Source: Chitinophaga sp. (GTDB lineage: Bacteria > Bacteroidota > Bacteroidia > Chitinophagales > Chitinophagaceae). Taken from it: DNA of 64,000 nucleotides. A model generated the notes under the pieces. The model had not been told where the DNA came from. It searched no databases and saw only the letters and a list, made by a program, of their open reading frames with translations. Of the stretch, positions 60,623 through 64,000 are shown piece by piece; position 1 is the stretch's first letter, and every line of letters starts with the position of its first letter. Location: contig NZ_JAGHZS010000008.1 in assembly GCF_017745275.1 (NCBI RefSeq), positions 62,001 to 126,000 on the forward strand. Direction: 5' to 3'. A program made the translations under genes and the position numbers.

Positions 60623-61843
60623 TTACTCATACCGCAATGCCTCTATAGGATCCAGCCGGGAAGCTGCCTGCGCGGGATAATACCCGAAGAATACTCCCGT
60701 AAAAGCACATACTACGAAGGAAAGTATAATAGAAGATTCAGAAACCATCGTAGGCCAACCTAATGTCAGCGTTATTACTTTGGCAGAAGTAATACCCAGT
60801 ACCACACCTATTAACCCACCCGTTACACTGATAATCACTGCCTCTACAAGGAATTGCAGTAAGATGTCAATACCCCTTGCACCGATAGACATACGCAAAC
60901 CTATTTCCCGCGTACGCTCCGTTACAGATACGTACATGATATTCATAATACCAATACCACCAATCACCAATGAAATACCTGCAATGGCGGTTAACAGGAT
61001 AGTCAGCAGGCTACTGGTGGAACTCAGGGTTTTAATCAGCTCTTCCATCGTCCTCACCTGGAAGTTATTTTCATCGCTGGGACGTAGCCGGTGTGTGGTT
61101 CTCAGGATCTCTGTTATTTCATCCGTAGCCTTATCTGAAACGCCTTCACTTACTGCCGATGCATAAATACTCTGGAAATAAATAGTGGCCAGGATGCGTT
61201 TTTGCACGGTAGTATACGGTGTGAGAATAATATCGTCCTGGTCTTGTCCAAAAGAGCTCTGACCTTTAGGCGCCAAGGTACCAATCACCTGCAAAGGAAT
61301 GGAATTCAGCCGGATCACTTTGCCCACGGGGCTTTCTCCGCTGGGGAAAAGATTGTTGATCACCGTTTGCCCTAATAAACATACTTTGGCCGCTGTAGCA
61401 ACATCAGCATCTGAAAAGCTGATACCATCATTCACCGTGAGCTTGCGAATATCCAGGTAAGAAGGCGCTACCCCTTGCAGGGAAGTATTCCAGTTCAATG
61501 CACCATAAATAGCCTGCCCTTTGGTAGAGGACACGGGTGATACGCCGCTTACATAGGTGGCATTCTTTTGTATGGCCAGCACATCTGCAATTGTTAAAGA
61601 TTGAAAGCTGCTGCCACTTACCCGTACGCCACCGGTTACATTGCTGGCAGGCATAATAGTAATCATATTGGAGCCCATATTGCCCAGCTGCGACTGAATA
61701 CTTTGCTTGGAGCCCTCTCCTATGGCTACCATCGCAATCACCGCCGCCACGCCGATAATGATACCGAGCATAGTCAGGAACGCCCGGAGCTTATTCCGCT
61801 CCAGGGCCCTCAAAGCAATTAATATGAGATTAATAGCACTCAT
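60623..61843 (-). CDS. MacB-type ABC transporter permease
   Basis: 406 aa with an N-terminal membrane segment, a large periplasmic MacB-type domain (about residues 45-270) and three C-terminal segments with the FtsX signature TERTREIGLRMSIGARGIDILLQFLVEA. Acts with the separate ATPase encoded upstream on the same strand (14 bp away), whereas MacB of Escherichia coli has both in one chain. The complex powers tripartite export with the adaptor and TolC channel of this operon. Confidence 0.94.
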   Translation of the reverse strand: MSAINLILIALRALERNKLRAFLTMLGIIIGVAAVIAMVAIGEGSKQSIQSQLGNMGSNMITIMPASNVTGGVRVSGSSFQSLTIADVLAIQKNATYVSGVSPVSSTKGQAIYGALNWNTSLQGVAPSYLDIRKLTVNDGISFSDADVATAAKVCLLGQTVINNLFPSGESPVGKVIRLNSIPLQVIGTLAPKGQSSFGQDQDDIILTPYTTVQKRILATIYFQSIYASAVSEGVSDKATDEITEILRTTHRLRPSDENNFQVRTMEELIKTLSSTSSLLTILLTAIAGISLVIGGIGIMNIMYVSVTERTREIGLRMSIGARGIDILLQFLVEAVIISVTGGLIGVVLGITSAKVITLTLGWPTMVSESSIILSFVVCAFTGVFFGYYPAQAASRLDPIEALRYE

Positions 61844-61857
61844 CCTTGTGGGTTAGA

Positions 61858-62610
61858 TTAATAATCTTCTGCCGGCGGCAATGCTGCCAGCGCTTCTTTT
61901 GCCGAGCGCACATTTTCATTCCTGCTATCCTTTACCACTTTGCCATCCCGCAGCATCACTGTTCTGCTGCTAAACGCGGCGATGTCCGGTTCATGTGTTA
62001 CAAATACAATTGTTTTTCCCTCCTGTTGATTCAGCTCCTGCATAAGGGCCATGATTTCGTAAGAAGTGCGGGTATCGAGATTGCCGGTGGCCTCATCTGC
62101 CAGGATCATCACCGGCTGATTTACCAACGCCCTGGCAATCGCAACTCTTTGCTGCTGCCCGCCCGATAGCTGACTGGGTGTATGTCCTTCGCGATCTGCC
62201 AGCTTCACGGCTTCCAGCGCACCGAGGGCGCGATCGCGGCGCTCCCGCGTGGATAGCTCCGGGTTGTAGAACAAAGGCAGTTCCACATTCTCCAGGGCTG
62301 ATGTACGCGGCAGCAGGTTATATGCCTGAAATACAAACCCTATTTTGTGATTACGTAAACGCGCAAGGTCATTGCGCGACAAGCTGCTAACATTGATGCC
62401 ATCCAGCAGGTAGTTACCCGAAGTAGGTTTATCCAGGCATCCCAGGATGTTTAACAGCGTGGTTTTACCGGAGCCACTGCTACCCATAATTGTTACAAAT
62501 TCGCCCGCGGATACGTCGAAGCTCACGCCTTTCAGGGCGCGTACTATTTCTGTACCCATCACAAATTCACGCTTGATTTGCTGTAGCTCTAATATTTTCC
62601 CGTTGCTCAT
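61858..62610 (-). CDS. MacB/LolD-type ABC transporter ATP-binding protein
   Basis: 250 aa. Walker A GSSGSGKTT (near residue 44), signature QLSGGQQQRVAIARAL, Walker B MILADEATGNLD, and H-loop VTHEPD are all complete. Its ATG overlaps the adaptor gene's stop by 4 bp (ATGA), so translation is coupled. It energises the MacB-type permease encoded next. Confidence 0.95.
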   Translation of the reverse strand: MSNGKILELQQIKREFVMGTEIVRALKGVSFDVSAGEFVTIMGSSGSGKTTLLNILGCLDKPTSGNYLLDGINVSSLSRNDLARLRNHKIGFVFQAYNLLPRTSALENVELPLFYNPELSTRERRDRALGALEAVKLADREGHTPSQLSGGQQQRVAIARALVNQPVMILADEATGNLDTRTSYEIMALMQELNQQEGKTIVFVTHEPDIAAFSSRTVMLRDGKVVKDSRNENVRSAKEALAALPPAEDY

Positions 62611-63836
62611 CGTCTGCGCCCTCCACCCATTTTTGGTAAAAACGGACTACCGGTACCACCGGCTGCCTGCACTGCTCCGCCTGCACTCACGCCTGTTATC
62701 ACGATATCATTTTCGGTGAGTCCACCCAGTACTTCTATATGCGTATTATCATTCAACCCTGTTCTGATATGCTTTTGTTGCAGTGTATCTCCACGCAGCA
62801 GCCATACATAGTTGGACGATCCAATGCGCGCGGTACTTTTAAATGTTTTGCCGGTCGTATCTTTTCGTTCTGCCGGCGTTTTGCGTACGGCGCTTTGTAT
62901 CACATATTTCTTTAGTTGTACAGAGTCTGGCCTGAACTTCAGTGCCTTTACCGGCAGTAACAATGCGGAGTCTTTTTCAGCCGTATAAATGGTGACATTG
63001 GCAGTCATCCCAGGCTTTAGCTTTTTGTTATCGTTGGGTGCGTTGATGATGGTGTTGTAGGTTACCACATTGGACGAAACCGAGGGTTGCAGCCTGATTT
63101 CCTGTACCCGCCCTATAAACACATCTTCCAGGTAAGCATCTACGGTAAAGGTTACACGCTGTGAGTCGGTTACATTACCAATATCGGCTTCATCTACACT
63201 GGCTTCTACCTGCATTTTGGTGATATCTTTCGCAATCACAAACAGGGTCGGTGTATTGAAACTGGCTGCAACGGTTTGCCCTACGCTTACATTCCTGTTT
63301 AATACCACGCCATCAATCGGTGAATGTATTTCTGTAAAGGAAAAGTTTTTTAAGGCTGACGACAGTTGTGCACTTACGCTGGCTACATTGGCTTTGGCCT
63401 GATCAATCTGGTTCTTCGCGATATCATAATCTGCTTTGCTGATAGCGCCGGTTTTATACAACAGTTCCTGTCGCTGGAAATTATTTTGCTGGTAAGTCAG
63501 ATTCGATTGTGCTACCTGTACATTTGCCCTGAGCTGATCTACCTGTGCCTGGAACAAATCTTTGTCCAGCTCCCCGAGGAGTTGTCCTTTTTTCACCTGG
63601 CTATTAAAATCTACATACAGGTATTTGAGAGTGCCGGAAACCTGTGTACCAACAGCTACGGTATCTACCGGCTGGATGGTACCGGTGGCAGTAACGGTGG
63701 TGGCTATATGACCATAGGCAGGCCGGGCGGTTTCAAAGGAAATGGGCACTGGTTTCTTCCTGATAAAGAAATACCAGATGGCCAGCGCCAGCAGTATGAT
63801 CACAATAGTGATGATTACACCTTTATATTTTCTCAT
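62607..63836 (-). CDS. MacA-type periplasmic adaptor
   Basis: 409 aa. An N-terminal membrane segment (ITIVIILLALAIWYFF) anchors it; a barrel-sandwich hybrid (TGTIQPVDTVAVGTQVSGTL, SQVKKGQLLGELDKDLFQAQ) and a coiled-coil hairpin follow, then the beta-barrel and membrane-proximal domains. The C-terminus is Gly/Arg-rich (FLPKMGGGRRR). It links the ABC permease to a TolC channel. In the operon it lies between the truncated tolC and the ATPase. Confidence 0.94.
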   Translation of the reverse strand: MRKYKGVIITIVIILLALAIWYFFIRKKPVPISFETARPAYGHIATTVTATGTIQPVDTVAVGTQVSGTLKYLYVDFNSQVKKGQLLGELDKDLFQAQVDQLRANVQVAQSNLTYQQNNFQRQELLYKTGAISKADYDIAKNQIDQAKANVASVSAQLSSALKNFSFTEIHSPIDGVVLNRNVSVGQTVAASFNTPTLFVIAKDITKMQVEASVDEADIGNVTDSQRVTFTVDAYLEDVFIGRVQEIRLQPSVSSNVVTYNTIINAPNDNKKLKPGMTANVTIYTAEKDSALLLPVKALKFRPDSVQLKKYVIQSAVRKTPAERKDTTGKTFKSTARIGSSNYVWLLRGDTLQQKHIRTGLNDNTHIEVLGGLTENDIVITGVSAGGAVQAAGGTGSPFLPKMGGGRRR

Positions 63837-63849
63837 ACCTCATTAGCAT

Positions 63850-64000
63850 TTATAGAGTTACCGGTATGCCCCTGTAAAAATCATAGATCCTGATCGTCAG
63901 GGCAGCATTGTATTTAGCCTGTACATAAGATTGTAATGCCTGTATATATAAATTCTTCTGCTGTAAAAACACCACGATGTTGGCCGCGCCTACTTTCAGT
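63850..64000 (-). CDS. TolC-family outer membrane protein, N-terminal part beyond window edge
   Basis: I read about 50 codons from the right edge to a stop at 63850-63852. The end (VGAANIVVFLQQKNLYIQAL, then SYVQAKYNAALTIRIYDFYRG) is the characteristic C-terminal helix of TolC-type channels. Its stop is 13 bp before the MacA ATG, completing a tolC-macA-ATPase-permease operon. The upstream part of the gene is outside the window. Confidence 0.85.
   Translation of the reverse strand, partial: LKVGAANIVVFLQQKNLYIQALQSYVQAKYNAALTIRIYDFYRGIPVTL

Overview
The window looks like chromosomal DNA from a gliding-type Bacteroidota, most probably a Chitinophaga-like member of the Chitinophagaceae. The reasons are type IX secretion and gliding genes (porV, porU, gldJ, gldA), many Bacteroidota-style promoter elements (TTTG-N19-TAnnTTTG), lipoprotein signals, PorU with a C-terminal sorting-like domain, and 2-oxoacid:ferredoxin oxidoreductase, kynureninase and PaaN of the kind found in that group. 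The genus is inferred from protein flavour; no search was run.

Layout. 1-8.6 kb: type IX secretion genes (porV cut by the left edge, porU, divergent gldJ), then a peroxiredoxin and a secreted M23 peptidase. 8.7-13.9 kb: a five-gene minus-strand operon joining a nitrate/sulfonate-type ABC permease and ATPase to an inner-membrane-anchored solute-binding/OmpA fusion and two coiled-coil proteins of unknown role; this is the most system-like uncharacterised unit here. 14.2-18.7 kb: gldA, enolase, a DivIC/FtsB-like protein, a small conserved-looking ORF, endonuclease III and a DUF2071 protein. 18.7-26.5 kb: a DUF6134 protein, an alpha subunit of 2-oxoacid oxidoreductase without its beta partner, a Bax-inhibitor-1 protein, two small envelope proteins, and a kynureninase operon whose second gene is a 2H phosphoesterase carrying a 177-residue Tyr/Arg/Gly repeat tail.

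26.9-33.7 kb is a complete tetR-tolC-adaptor-RND efflux operon, with a recognisable promoter overlapped by an inverted repeat. 33.8-45.1 kb holds housekeeping and metabolic genes on the plus strand (DUF502, secreted phospholipase-C-like protein, serC, DUF1015, CPBP, TPR, paaN, yceI, acyl-CoA synthetase) and ends in a tRNA-Arg(CCT). 45.1-51.3 kb, after the tRNA, has accessory character: a split HipS/HipT kinase toxin pair without a HipB, an MFS exporter and an ArsR-rhodanese regulator with a 34-bp palindrome, two unknown secreted proteins (one with an A8 tract that breaks an otherwise perfect lipoprotein signal), and a sugar acyltransferase/aminotransferase pair. 51.5-60.6 kb is a mix of regulators, small unknowns and a polysaccharide-deacetylase/DoxX pair. 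60.6-64 kb is a MacAB-TolC-type efflux operon cut by the right edge.

Intergenic regions carry strong bidirectional terminators and several very long palindromes (arms of 11-46 nt), some clearly related in sequence. I saw no rRNA, CRISPR array, insertion sequence or prophage.
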